This document shows, piece after piece, positions 31,762 through 42,869 of a DNA stretch of 64,000 nucleotides. Each line of letters begins with the position of its first letter. Positions within the stretch are counted from its first letter, which is position 1. Below the pieces are notes generated by a model. The model made no database searches. It was not told where the DNA came from and saw only the letters and a list, made by a program, of their open reading frames with translations. Position numbers and translations under genes: made by a program. The DNA is from Pinus tabuliformis (taxonomy: Eukaryota > Streptophyta > Pinopsida > Pinales > Pinaceae). The stretch is from contig CM062817.1 in assembly GCA_031772625.1 (NCBI GenBank), positions 954,097,705 through 954,161,704 of the forward strand. Reading direction: 5' to 3'.

Positions 31762-33061
31762 AATCCTCCTCATTTACTACCCCTCCATTCAAATATTCCT
31801 TCACCATCTTGGAGTGCAAACAACCATCACTTTGAAGACTAAAAGATAGCCGAGCAAGTGAAAAGGACAAAAACCAGTTTTTCTTGAATTAGAGGCCAAG
31901 CCTCCCTAATGGGAAGAAAGTCGTTAGAGACTTCACATGTATAAATAGAGAGGTTTAGGACCTTAGTAGGATTCAGACTTCATTTGTAAAAACTCTGTTT
32001 TATTTCTGAGCTGCAAGAGACTTGTGACAATTTGTTATGTAATCCAGGGTTTTTATTATAAGAATGAGTTCTGTTTAAGCCAGCTCTGAGTTAACTCCGA
32101 GGGTCGAAGCTCTTGGGTTAGGGCTCAACCAGAGCAACCAAAGCTCCTATTTACTGTACATATATGCTAACATAGAGTTTTGTTCTGTTTATTTGCTTAA
32201 GTAGTTTTATGGTTTTCACTATTTATTTGCTTAAGTAAGTTGCACTTTCATTACAGTAATATAACGTAGATTATTCATGGTTTTCCTATTCATTTGCTTC
32301 ATTAGCTACATTTGTTGTAGTTTACTTCCATTTATGCCTTCTTTTAGTTCACAGTTCAGTTAGAGGAAAAAGATCACTATTAGGTTGCGTGTAGGTGTCT
32401 CGACCTCATCTCCTCCCTCTGGGACCATGACTTGAGGAAGAGACCCTTCAGCAACCCCAAAAACACAAGTTTCTGGTTCTCACATGAGCTATGGAGTTTG
32501 TTTTTTGATGTAGTTATTTGTTCACCCGCACTGGTTTTTCTATCATTTTCCTTTAAAAACCTCCTTCAACACGTTCTTCATGCATTGTTTCCTCACCGCC
32601 CGATCTGCAACAAACCTTCACAATCACCGTTCAATCCATTAGTTTTCCCAAGTGCCACTTACTTTATGCGCTTTAAGTCCCCACTGTCGATTTGCCTTGC
32701 CTGATCTGACAACTCTCACTTCACCTGATCACCAACTAGCTTGGCCGATCTTCACCGTTGATCAACCCTACCTGATCTGACGGCTGTCGCTTCACCCAAT
32801 CTCCAACTAGCTTGGCTGATCTCCATCGTTGATCAGCCCTGCCTGATCTAACGAATATCGTGCAATCTCACGAGGATTAGTGCACGGCTGTTATCCGCCC
32901 AAGAGCACGCAAGAAAAGTAGTTTTCTCGTGCTACGTGTTGCACAGTTAGGCTAATCGTGTGAAATTTCAAAATAAAACTTATAGCTTGAAGGGCGCACG
33001 AGAAACTACTTACCGCCTTAGAAACCCGCTCCATTATTTCTGCACGTTTCTTTTTCCCGCG

Positions 33062-33443
33062 ATACAATATCTGTCGTCCATCTCTTGACTTCATCTACAC
33101 GATAAGTTCTCAGTCATTCATCCTGTTCACCCATCTAGTCACTTAATTTGCATGATAAGATCTCAGTTGTTCATCGCTTCGTTACCTTGTTCGTCCATCT
33201 CTTCACTTAATCCCTCATGATATGATCTCCACCGTTCATCTGCTATGTTAACCTCATTCGTCCATCCATTCACTTAATATCTGTGATTAGATCTCGACCA
33301 TTCATCTGCTTTATTACCTTATTCGTCCATCCATTCACTTAAGCCTTCGCGATACGATCTCCACCGTTCATCCTATTAATTCGCCCTATTCACCCATTTT
33401 TTCGCTTAAAGCCCCGTGATAAGATCTCCACCGTCCATCTTCT
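33062..33443 (+). repeat. 65-66-bp minisatellite, unit B
   Basis: Sister of 4739-5125 with the same number of copies and the same order. Confidence 0.7.
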
Positions 33444-33695
33444 ACTCGTTGATCGATCCAACGGTCCCTATGCTCTACTGCGTCGTTACGTCCTCCTTTC
33501 ATTGATTCTCACCTCCGATTGCTCTTCCGCTTGAAACCCGATTTAGTCTAAGTTTTTTGCTTACACCTTAGTATAGTTTAATGTTTTTTTACTTTTGCAA
33601 CTTAGATAGTAGCCTTAGGTTAGTGATCTTTTTAGCAATTCTGCTTAGCATAGTTATTTAATTGGTTAGTTAGGTTATGGTGTGGTTTATCATTA

Positions 33696-34234
33696 CATGC
33701 TATTTTCTTCAATACTACAATAGAAGTAGCTCTCCCTTAGGATAGATTTGCTCTTCTTCCATGAAAGAGTTAAGCTTCTTCTGACCCTATAGAAGTCTAG
33801 CTTGGAACCCTTGGGGTCTCTTGCCAGATGGGCAGTTACAATAGGCAATACCTTCACTTCTACTTGTGCATATAGCACTGTCACCTCCAAGTTTGTACGA
33901 ACCCCAGGTTGATAAGTAAAGCCGGTAGCCCTGGGAGTTGCAACATTCTTGTTGCAATACCTAAGCTCATCATGTTATAAGCCAACAAATTTTAGGTAAT
34001 GGGCACAAGTTGCATAGAACCTAAAAATTTCCAAGTAGTTGAGGGAAGAATACTAACAGATTTTCCTTCATCTATGATTGTGCTAGGTACAACCGCATTA
34101 TAATTTTGTACAGTGATCTGGAAGGGCACATAAGAAGGAAGACGATATCCTGTTAGTTGACTCCAACCAAAGGAAGTGACATTACTACTTGGACGGGGTG
34201 TCATGACAATGGGAGAACTTCCCCCTTGTGTCAT
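33696..34234 (-). pseudogene. Antisense protease scrap, unit B (gypsy fossil)
   Basis: The better preserved copy. On the minus strand TQGGSSPIVMTPRPSS, SYVPFQITVQNY and then STIIDEGKSVSIL, an aspartic-protease active-site region. A following piece has ARDPKGSKLDFYRVRR. It is unlike the protease of G, so it comes from a different gypsy family, probably the one whose zinc-knuckle gag lies at 38863-39800. Broken fossil. Confidence 0.6.
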
Positions 34235-34604
34235 GGGTGTAATAACCCCTGGTTAAAATTTCACGTAAAAAAAGTTAATAAAGGCAAAATAAGACCATGG
34301 TTAAGGGACACTTATTCCAAGTTGAATGTTTGGGGAAAGATATCCTAGTGGGCATCACTGGATGTGTTTATGGCTAAGGAAATTGGCAAAGGCAATGGCT
34401 AAGGCATTAAAAACGAAAAAAGGCATTTTTGGTACATTTATTTATAAAAATAAAGGAAATAGGAGAAAAGGAAGGTGAAAGGTCACATGTTGCATGTGAG
34501 GAGGAAATTGAATGAAAATAATGGAAGACGAAGAAAATAAAGGCCTAATTGATAAAAAGGGTTATGAGGATCAGTTCGTACCTTTTGTCAGTTCAGTTTT
34601 GGAG

Positions 34605-34667
<63 letters not shown>
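34605..34667 (+). repeat. (CT)n(CA)n microsatellite, long allele
   Basis: About ten CT followed by about twenty-one CA units without interruption. The unit B locus (6284-6319) is much shorter. Frames through it are products of the repeat. Confidence 0.95.
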
Positions 34668-34670
<3 letters not shown>

Positions 34671-36633
34671 TGTACACTTAGAGTTTTCTTGCAGCACTCT
34701 AGCTTTGGAGCAAGGAAGGAAAAAAAAAGCAAAGGAAAGGAAGCGTTACACAGTATTTCGTCACATCTCCTGCACTTCCCCGTGACATACCCCGAAGTGC
34801 CCGAAACATGACCATCATGCAGTGTACACATCTAGATATGCAGCTCAGATCCTCACTAAAACAATGATGGAAAATTGCCTTGACCTTCCCCTGAAGGAAA
34901 TGGCTCTAAAACCCTAATTTTGGCATCATACCCCCCCGACAGTGAAAACCGCGATGGTCACTAATTGCACTATACTAGCCCTGTGATGCCATCACGATTT
35001 TGGCTTGGATACTAGCGATGATCCCTAAAAGGCAATTTTCCCAAAGAAGACAAGAATCTTTCGTGATCTAGAGACTTCCAAAACGACGAGCTGGAGGTTG
35101 TTCGACGTGGATGAGGTCAAGTTCTCTCAACTTGGCCTTTTGGTCTTATACCTATGAGCTACCTCCTTGAGATGAGGGCCTTCTCCTATCTTTGGAGAGA
35201 TCTTAACTCCATTTCCTTACTTATATATTCATTCTCTCCCATTCCCAAATGGTTGGTCTTTGCCTATTTGCACCCTTATGCTGAGATTGTGCTTACATGT
35301 TACTCATTTGGCTTGGAGAAGGAGTGCTTGGAGAGCTTGAGCTTGGACTTGGACATTCACTCAAGGAGAGCTTATTGACATCAAGGCTTGCTTGTATGCT
35401 TCCTCCTTTATTATATTAATATATAAAACTACTGGTTCATTTTCCATAAATCTGTATGTTAATGCATCATTTATCTTAATGCTTCTTGATCTGTTAAGTA
35501 GGTTACTTTCAATTATGTTGTACTTGCATGATTTGTTGTGTCTTGATCTCTTGTGTAGGCATTTAAACACTCTGTGTAGTAGGACCGAGCCCGTGGCACA
35601 AGCGATTCGAGGTCTCGAACAAAGTATGATATTATAGCATTAGAACGAGGTATGCCATCTTCCTCTTCTTCTATTTCGATTGTAACTTAGGAAAGTGTCT
35701 AGTAGATTGTCACGTAGGTTTCTAGTCCCACTCATTGGGCTAGAGGGACCGTATTTGTCCGCAAAGAGGATTTCCTAGAAAATAGGAAGGAAAGAAAATA
35801 TCAAGCAAGAAAGAGTATGGTCAAGCAGCTTCAGCAGGAATACTTGCAGGTAACATATTGCATGTGTGATTTCCTAGCTAGTTTTCACATGCATGGATTT
35901 GCATGTTGGTATATGGTTCTCTTGTTGTCGATGGCATGGTTTTGTCAGGTCGTGACAGTGGTTTTCACCCTAGCCTTGCCTTTTCTGGATAGCATGGTGT
36001 GATGGGATTGTTTCTCATTTTTGAACTTTGGAATTGTTGGGTGGTTTCAGAATCTGGGGTGGAGGTGTCTTAGGAAAAATCCCAAAGGCCTAGGAATCCC
36101 TTGAATGGATTTGGTAGGATACATGGTAAACTCTTAGGGTGGAGTCTTAGTTTAGGGCTTAGTGATTTGGCATGGATTGCGGTAAGCCTGAGAGACTGAT
36201 GTATTGGTTTAGGGCCTAATGATTCTGTGTTGATTGCGATAAAGTATAAGAGATAAGGAGATGGAAAATTTCTCAAGGATAGTGATGGAGTCTGGAGGAG
36301 TTCCAAGCTTGGCTTGATTTTGTGATATCGGTGCTGGTTTTGGTTAGATGACGGTTTGGTGAGGGTGGAGGTGGTTTAACCTATGGATTCCCTTGGTTGT
36401 TTTTGGATTGGTTTGTCCATGCGATCCCACATTCATGCTTGGAATATCGCATGGGCGTGGCTAGCTAAAAGAAAGATTTGGTTCAACCATGTCTACGGTC
36501 GGGTGGTACGTGGAAGTCCCGAACATGGTTGACTTTGCCTATGTTTAATGAAAGCTAATTTCTCTTGGTTTGGTACTTGTTAATATGTGGCTTTAATGGT
36601 TGTTATCTCATCGTTGTTTTCATGGTTTAATGT

Positions 36634-36650
36634 TGGTTATATGACTAGTT
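36634..36650. other. Target-site duplication of the LINE, left
   Basis: tggttatatgactagtt, repeated at 38176-38192. It occurs once, without an insert, near 28443-28459. Confidence 0.9.
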
Positions 36651-36872
36651 TTTTTTTTTAACATGATCGTCTACTCTTGTATTATAAAAAACTGCTGTGA
36701 GCAGGAGCTGTTACATAAGATGAAAAGAGAGAGAGGGAAGAAGTCCAAAATAGGCTCGCAGTCCTTGACTTCTGAGAGTTAAGCTTAGTGAAAATACGTT
36801 GAAATAGGTAACGGCTGTATTGCCGAACAAAGAGGCCGGCCAAAAGACAAAATTTACTTGACATAAGACTGT

Positions 36873-37241
36873 TTACCAGAACTGGTTTACCGAGTCTTCC
36901 ACCTGGGGCTCCTTTTTGCTGGCCTTGGTAGATGCTTCTGCTTGCATGCTTTGCGCGATGGACTTTATGTAGGTGATGGCCTCCTCCAGGTGTTGGCATC
37001 TTTCCTTGAGTTTCTCTATTTCTGCCTTCTGTTTCTCGAGTTTCTTCCTCTTGGACCTGCTGTCTGCATGAAAGTCATCTTCGAGCTCCTTGTGGTGTTT
37101 AACGAACCGGGCAATCATAAAGCAGTGTTCTTTGCAGAGGGTGCAGGTGTCATTTCCCAGAACGCGGTCCAGCGGGTTCTCCTTCTTTTCTTGGTCCTTC
37201 TGGGCTTCTTTCTGCTTTCTGTTCTCAGATGGCTCTGCCAT
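36873..37241 (-). CDS. Small basic coiled-coil protein in the 3' part of the LINE, 122 codons
   Basis: Starts MAEPSENRKQ at an ATG chosen because the protein-like wording begins there; the frame stays open upstream to 37469. It has a Lys/Glu-rich start, then a Cys/His cluster (CTLCKEHC, then KHH about 12 residues on) that could bind a metal, and then a basic heptad coiled coil (KKLEKQKAEIEKLKERCQ). It ends VNQFW. It reads in the LINE's sense, downstream of ORF2. It may be an extra 3' ORF of this LINE family or host sequence carried along by 3' transduction. I do not recognise a family. Open, but chance cannot be excluded at this length. Confidence 0.45.
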   Translation of the reverse strand: MAEPSENRKQKEAQKDQEKKENPLDRVLGNDTCTLCKEHCFMIARFVKHHKELEDDFHADSRSKRKKLEKQKAEIEKLKERCQHLEEAITYIKSIAQSMQAEASTKASKKEPQVEDSVNQFW

Positions 37242-37833
37242 TTCTAAACAAGAAGGAGTTAGATAACAGAGATACGATGAGTGATGCGGTTTATACCTGA
37301 TAGCTGAAGAAGGAGCTATCTCTGCGCGGATTCTTTGCTGTCGGCCTCGCTTGATGTTGAAAGACTGGTCCCGGAGATGAAGCAACAAGCGCTTGGTGAG
37401 ACAAGCGCTCAGTTGGCTTCTGCTGCTGAAGGCGATTCTATTCCTATCAATACCCACTTCGATCCACAACTAACTCAGATTGCACAGAGAAATGCTGGGA
37501 AGGTCTGGAGAGGGAAGATGGATATAAAGAGGAGAGGGAGGCCCGTCATGATGAGAGGTCAGGATATTTTTATTGGGGAAGTCTGAATGCATATCCTGGA
37601 CCATATCCTTGCTGCAGTCGGTGAGGGGGAGGAGGGGACGTTTACCAGCATTCGAATGGAGAGAGGCACGCGTGAAATAGAGATGCTTTGCGCTGATGAC
37701 TGAGGTGTAGGATGAGGAAAGCATGGAGGAGAGTGCGTGGTTGGGATCGAGGAGAGATTGGCTTCCAGATTGACTGAGGAGAGGACGAGTTCTGAGGGCG
37801 CTGGACAGATTGTCTGAATGACGGCTGAATCTG

Positions 37834-38175
37834 CTAAGGGATTGCCTTGTCATAAATCTTTTCATTCTCACGCACTTGTCCTTGCTGTCTGCTGACAGCC
37901 TTAGTTGCTAGGTGATCTGCATCTGCGTTGTTTTCTCTTAGAATGTGAAGGAAGGTTGGGTCTCCCAGGTGTCTGAGGTTGTCATGAATCCTAATCTTAA
38001 TGTTGTTGAGGCCTTCCTTAATAAAATCTCTGCCTGAAACCATAGCGGCAATAATAATAGCCGAGTCCCCCAATATTAGAGCATTCCTGATTCCCAATCT
38101 AAGCAGAAGAGAGGTCCCTAGGAAAAGGCTGTATGCTTCGGCTGCATTATTGGAAGCGTTCCCCAGGCCCCATTC
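37834..38175 (-). pseudogene. RNase H domain, C-terminal end of LINE ORF2
   Basis: From the truncation point it reads WGLGNASNNAAEAY, then LGIRNALILGDSAII, then NADADHLA. These are the catalytic Glu, second Asp and last Asp of a plant LINE RNase H (RVT_3 type). The first catalytic Asp lies upstream of the truncation and is missing. The frame starts inside the domain, has no start codon of its own and ends at a normal stop after ENEKIYDKAIP. It would digest RNA in RNA/DNA hybrids in a full element. Confidence 0.88.
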
Positions 38176-38192
38176 TGGTTATATGACTAGTT
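38176..38192. other. Target-site duplication of the LINE, right
   Basis: Exact copy of 36634-36650. Confidence 0.9.
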
Positions 38193-38862
38193 ATTGTCAT
38201 GTATTTACTTGTAATTGAAAGGTTAATGGATGCAAGACCTAATTGATGTCAAAATCGTTAAGGGAAGAGGGTGGTGATACTCCTTGTCAAGTTCCATATG
38301 AGTTATCATTCATTTATGTTATGCCTTGTATTCATTCCTGTAGATTGCATTGATCTCAAGTATTTGACAGAATGTCATTCCCGGTTAGGGATGGTCAGGC
38401 CTAGTTGTGAGTCAATTTTGATTGGAATTCTTGTCATTATGTAAATTATGGATTCTTAATGTGTCATTGAGTTCTGGGTCGTGACCTGGGCTTTGGGCCT
38501 GAAAAAGTGGCTCAAATCCTGGAGACACAGGCACAACACTGGGCATAAAAGTTCCTAGATGCATGCACAACCATGTTGTGGGAGTGTCTAGATCCTCTTG
38601 GAGGCATGCTTGTCCATATCAAGGGAGCGTCTAGGGGTTTATTGGTATAAAAAATCAATGGGACCCAGGGGTTGGTTACCTAAGTGTTTGGGATGGTTCC
38701 TGAGAATCTTGTTGCTGGTGTGGAATGTCTGTATGGTGTGTTTCCAATGATTCCACTTCCTTAAAGTGACTTAGGAAGTCGAATCATATCATAGTAACTT
38801 CTCATCACATGTTTACCCCAGTTGGCCGGTTAATTGGGTATATGTGGGAGGAGGGCATTATA

Positions 38863-39800
38863 GAGGGAATGGGAGGATTTCCCTCCCAATTCATTGGAAT
38901 CTAAAGAAACAAGAAGGACCTTAGCGGTATGAGACTCATTCTCTATGGGAAAGGTACGATCAATGAAAGGTGAAATCCAGTCAAACCATTTTCTCAACAA
39001 ATGGTTTGGTCAGGAACAAACTCATGGGATTCACATTTAGAGAGAGTGGGATTGGTTGATTCAGATTATGATCAATCACTTCATCAACTAATGGACGATT
39101 GGGAGAAAGCTTTTGGTAACCAGCTGGAAGTGATGGCTGAGTAGTTGTAAGGTTTTCCAACACTTTTGAAGCTTCATCCATATAAGGACAAAGGTGAATA
39201 TGATGATTCCCTTCACATAACTTACAGGGAAATTTGACTTTACCCTTTTTCCCATAGACATTATTTTCACTAGTTGAGGATTTGTCACCAAAATGATCTT
39301 CAAAAGTTGACGACAAAGGTTGATGTGAGCTTATGGACCACACTTCTAATACCTTGGGAATACCAAGACAATCTCTAAGAAGGTGGTCACCCTTGCATAA
39401 CATGCAAGGGTATTTAAATTTATAAGGATGATTGGAATATTTTTCCATACTAGTTGCGTTTGTAGCAATGGTTGCTTGGTTTCCCCTTTGCTTATTTTGC
39501 TTCTTCTTCTTTGTCATTTTCTTCTTCTTCTTAGCTTCCTAGTTACTAGGATCAAGACTTTCACCATGAAAGAGGAAGAAATGGATGAAGAAACAATATG
39601 TGAAGAAGGGAAAGGGTCAACTTTAGGATCAACATGAGGTTGATGTTGTTCAGGTGGAGGAGAACTCTGTTGAGAAGTAGTTTGGAAATTCAGAACGATA
39701 GGGGCCGAAAATAACCAAACTAACAAATCAATGGTAAATCTGTGAAGGGACAAAATTACCATATAAAGAGCACCAATATTTCCAAAAGAAGGAAAAGAAC
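38863..39800 (-). pseudogene. Zinc-knuckle gag fossil of a Ty3/gypsy element
   Basis: On the minus strand a Lys/Arg-rich start (MTKKKKQNKQRG) is followed by two CCHC-like knuckles, CMLCKGDHLLRDC and CKLCEGNHHIHLC, about 60 residues apart. Then comes a proline-rich stretch and the C-terminal wording shared with the scraps in units A and B. Upstream, up to the C2 border, is a Ser/Pro/Gln-rich stretch. Two knuckles this far apart are unusual for gypsy gag. It borders segment S of unit C and was later split off by C2. Broken. Confidence 0.65.
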
Positions 39801-40725
39801 TGTTGAGAAATCAATGCAAGTAGATTAGGGTTTGGTTCCTCTTTCTTGATAATTACTTGTGAGTTATGTTGGCTTCTTTTACTTACTTATTGTCTTATCT
39901 TTCATCAAGAAACTACCATATTATGTGTGTATGAAGATCACAAAAACACAAGACACAATATGTAGGCACTATGCTAGGGAAAAACCCCTCTCGAGGGGAA
40001 AACCGAGTAAAAATTATCTTCCTTCAATAGTATTCTTTGAGACTCTTCAACCTAGACAAAGAACAAACCTTCTCTCCACACCAAGTTAGCCTTCCTAGAT
40101 CTTCGACCCCTTTACAACAACACTTCCACCCCAACAACTTCGATTATGCAATAACTTATGGCATCAGGAAGCAACTAGCAACAACAATACTTGAAGACTT
40201 CGATATCCCAAACTATGGCACGAAACAGAGAGAAAGTCCAAAAATTTTATTTTTTCCTTCTCCTTAGATTTGACCCAACTCGTACTTCCTTTAGACTTAT
40301 TTGACCTAATTCGCACTTCTCCAGCTTCCTTAGAGATATCGAACTTGCTTTGACATGAGATGCTCCAAATGAATTTGACTTCCTTCTATTTATAGGCTTC
40401 AAGTGAGGTCAAATTGGTGTCCTTAGGACGACTTGGTGTGGAAGTTACATAAATTACATTTAACTCAATAATAAACCTTTTTACATGATTCAAAAGCCCA
40501 AGAAGGGTCTCTTTAAATGTATAATGACTATGTTGACTCAATATTAATCCTATGAGTCCACAATGGTGATTTTGACTAATTTAATGTTGAACCAAGCATG
40601 AAACCCATGCTTTAATAAGTCATTGATACAATAATAAAAATGATTTTCTTTCTTCTTTTGATAAGTACATTTTATGATGACTCAAATACATTAATGAAGA
40701 CTGAACCTAGTTACATTTTCCAACA
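39801..40725 (-). repeat. 3' LTR of C2
   Basis: 925 bases, TG...CA ends, matching 51779-52569 plus 59080-59239. In element sense it is preceded by the purine tract AAGAGGGAG (40736-40728 or so). A C-rich palindrome-like CTCTCGAGGGG near 39988 is kept in both copies. Confidence 0.88.
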
Positions 40726-41110
40726 CTCCCTCTTAACTAGGGAGGTATTCATAATATAGAAATATAATGGAAGATCTCAAACTAAATGGAGAGTTTAGGC
40801 ACCACAATTCCATGGACTAGATTCCTGACCAGGGAAATCTATCCATTGGTCTCTCAACAGTATAGGCACCACAATGCCACGACTAGATTCCTGACCCGGG
40901 CAATCTATCCATGTGGGAATAAGGTGGACTCAAGCTTTTAGCCTCTATAGGTACCATCAATCTTACTTGCTAACCACCAACCTAGGGAACTAGGTGCATA
41001 TTCACGGTTAGAGCTCTACGACCCACGCCACCCTCCCTACTTTGGGACCTAGACATCAACGCAAAGTGTCGGATAGATGTCCTCCTAGGCAATGCTTCAC
41101 TCGCAAAGCC
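40726..41110 (-). other. 3' untranslated part of C2 with a short tandem duplication
   Basis: Contains two copies of a roughly 47-bp stretch, GGCACCACAA...AATCTATCC, at 40798-40845 and 40865-40911. No coding. Confidence 0.6.
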
Positions 41111-41880
41111 TCAACAAAGCACTTCCAATCTCTTATCATCAATACAATCAACAATATCTACTAAACCAAGCATGTTCCTTAGATATTCAAACTTTTTATG
41201 AAGAGCCTTTGTTAGTATTTTTTCTACCTGTTCATTTATCGGGACATACTCCAACTTCACGATCCCATCCTGCACCATGTTCCTAATAAAGTGGAACTTA
41301 TTGTTGATATGCTTCTTTCTAACATGAAACACGAGATCTTCATACATCTTGCTACAGCTTTGATTGTCACAATTAATCACAGTAGGACCTAGAGACTTCT
41401 CACAATTAACCAAACAACCTCCTTTTCTACTTCACATCTAGCCACATATTCTGCCTTAACACTACTTAAAGTAACATGATCTTGCTTCCTACTCATCCAT
41501 GAGATCATAACAACTCCCAGACTAAAACATCCTTTAGTAGTGCTCCTTCCATCTGTCTCACTGTCATTCCAATCAGAATTTGTGAAGCCAATTAGCTTGA
41601 TTTCCTTACTATCATACTTTAGGAAGTGATGTATAGTGCCACGAAGATACCTTGATATGTGTTTGGAAGCTATCCATTGATCATGACAAGGCTCAAATTG
41701 AAACTGACTAAGAATGTTTATTGCAAAACATATATTTGAACTAGTATTTACAAGATACATTAGGGAACCCACCAACTGACGATAAGAGCTAGGATCCACG
41801 AAATTAGAGTCATAGCCCCTAAACTTCTTGAGATTGGTGATCATAGAAGTAGTCATCGGCTTGGAATCCATCATCCTGAA
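41111..41880 (-). pseudogene. RNase H region of C2
   Basis: Copia RNase H: YRQLVGSLMYLVNT, GFTNSDWN, then a TTKGC and ISWMSRKQDHVTLSS stretch and AEYVA. The last part has the INCDNQS-like motif and HINNKFHFIRNMV. It follows RT directly, as in all copia elements. Broken fossil. Confidence 0.8.
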
Positions 41881-41883
41881 TTT

Positions 41884-42660
41884 CTACAACAACTTGATGA
41901 TGTACTTTCCTTTCCCCAAATATATCTCCCTAATTCTCTTCCATACTTCTAGACCCATGTAATAGTGCATGAGTCCTAGATCCTTCATTTTAAATTCAGC
42001 TAAGAACATCTTCTTGCATTCTTGAATTCTTCCCTCCACACCTGTGATGAATAAATCATCCACATATAGTAGAATAATGACAGGCTCATTATTCACGACC
42101 TTGATGTAGATATTTGAATCAACATAACTCTTTACGAACCCAATTCTAAGTAGATATGCATCCATTATTGCATACCATGCCCTAGGTGCTTGCTTCAAAC
42201 CCTATAGGGCCTTCTTGAGTATGCAAACATGAGAGTCCCCACTATTAACTTCAAAGCCTTTAGGTTGTTCAATATACACTTCTTCATCAATGGTCCCATT
42301 CAAAAATGCAGTCTTCACATCCATTTGATGGATATTCGAACCCATTGTAGCAACCAATGAAACCAAAGATCTAATGGTAGTGTACCTTGTTGTGGGTTCA
42401 AAGGTTTCTTCATAATCAATGCCTTCCTTTTGAGAGAAACCCCTTGTAACAAATCTAGTTGTGTACTTGTCTATACTTCCATCAACAACATGTTTGATCT
42501 TATAGATCCATTTGGAGGTGACAACCGATTTGTCACTAGGTCTAGGAATGATTTCCCAAGCCCCATTCTTCATGATGTATTGATATTCTTCCTACATCAC
42601 TTTATTCCAAACCTCTTGATGAGAAAATTTCTTAAATGTAGATGGTTCAACTTCAATTAA
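41884..42660 (-). pseudogene. Reverse transcriptase region of C2
   Basis: WEIIPRP and SKWIYKIKH at the N-terminal side, then RGFSQKEGIDYEETFEP, HQMDVKTAFLNG, KQAPRAWY and the catalytic LLYVDDLFITG. Typical Ty1/copia order. Broken fossil. Confidence 0.85.
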
Positions 42661-42869
42661 CTTCGTCATATATGCATCATAACCAGAGTATCTCTTCGGT
42701 CTTTTACTTTCCCTGAAGGTTCCTTTCACAATTTCATGTCCTTAAGCGTCTTCTAATGTAGCTTTTAACCAATTTGGCCTTTTCCTTGTGGTTGGGATGA
42801 CCACAGATTGAATAGGCTCACTTGGTCCTTCTTCTTCTTCTTGATTTATATTAGGTTTTCATGATGATC

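Larger units (their letters stand above)
30272..33697 (+). repeat. Segment P, unit B: candidate LTR (contains a solo copia LTR)
   Basis: Sister of 3121-5378. Preceded by its purine tract (30262-30271). TATAAATA at 31940-31947. Interrupted by the solo LTR at 30566-31761; without that insert it is about 2.2 kb, matching unit A. It carries the 71-bp array near 32700-32872. Confidence 0.45.
36651..38175 (-). mobile_element. 5'-truncated LINE (plant non-LTR retrotransposon)
   Basis: The insert begins with a T run on the plus strand, which is the poly(A) tail of a minus-strand element, and is bounded by a 17-bp target duplication. The sister unit B shows the empty site. The 5' end breaks inside the RNase H domain at the C-terminal end of ORF2, so endonuclease and reverse transcriptase are absent: ordinary 5' truncation. 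After the ORF2 stop about 1.18 kb remain before the tail, longer than the short 3' UTR usual for plant L1 elements, and this part holds a 122-codon frame. The duplications are identical, so the insertion looks fairly young. Confidence 0.92.
34238..38862 (+). repeat. S segment of unit C (about 3.1 kb plus a LINE)
   Basis: The most complete copy. Starts TGTAATAACCCC and ends GGCATTATA, where the sister copies read GGCATTACA. It contains a long CT/CA microsatellite and a LINE insertion. Without the LINE it is about 3.08 kb. No coding that I can support. LTR nature is likely from its ends, but which way it reads is undecided. Confidence 0.55.

Noticed and set aside
34512-34831. Frames through the CT/CA microsatellite (repeated Ser-Leu and His-Thr)
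   Set aside because: Products of the dinucleotide repeat in any frame, not genes.
37470-37871. 133-codon Ser-rich minus-strand frame in the LINE
   Set aside because: Overlaps the end of the ORF2 RNase H in another frame, has low-complexity wording and no motif; probably chance.
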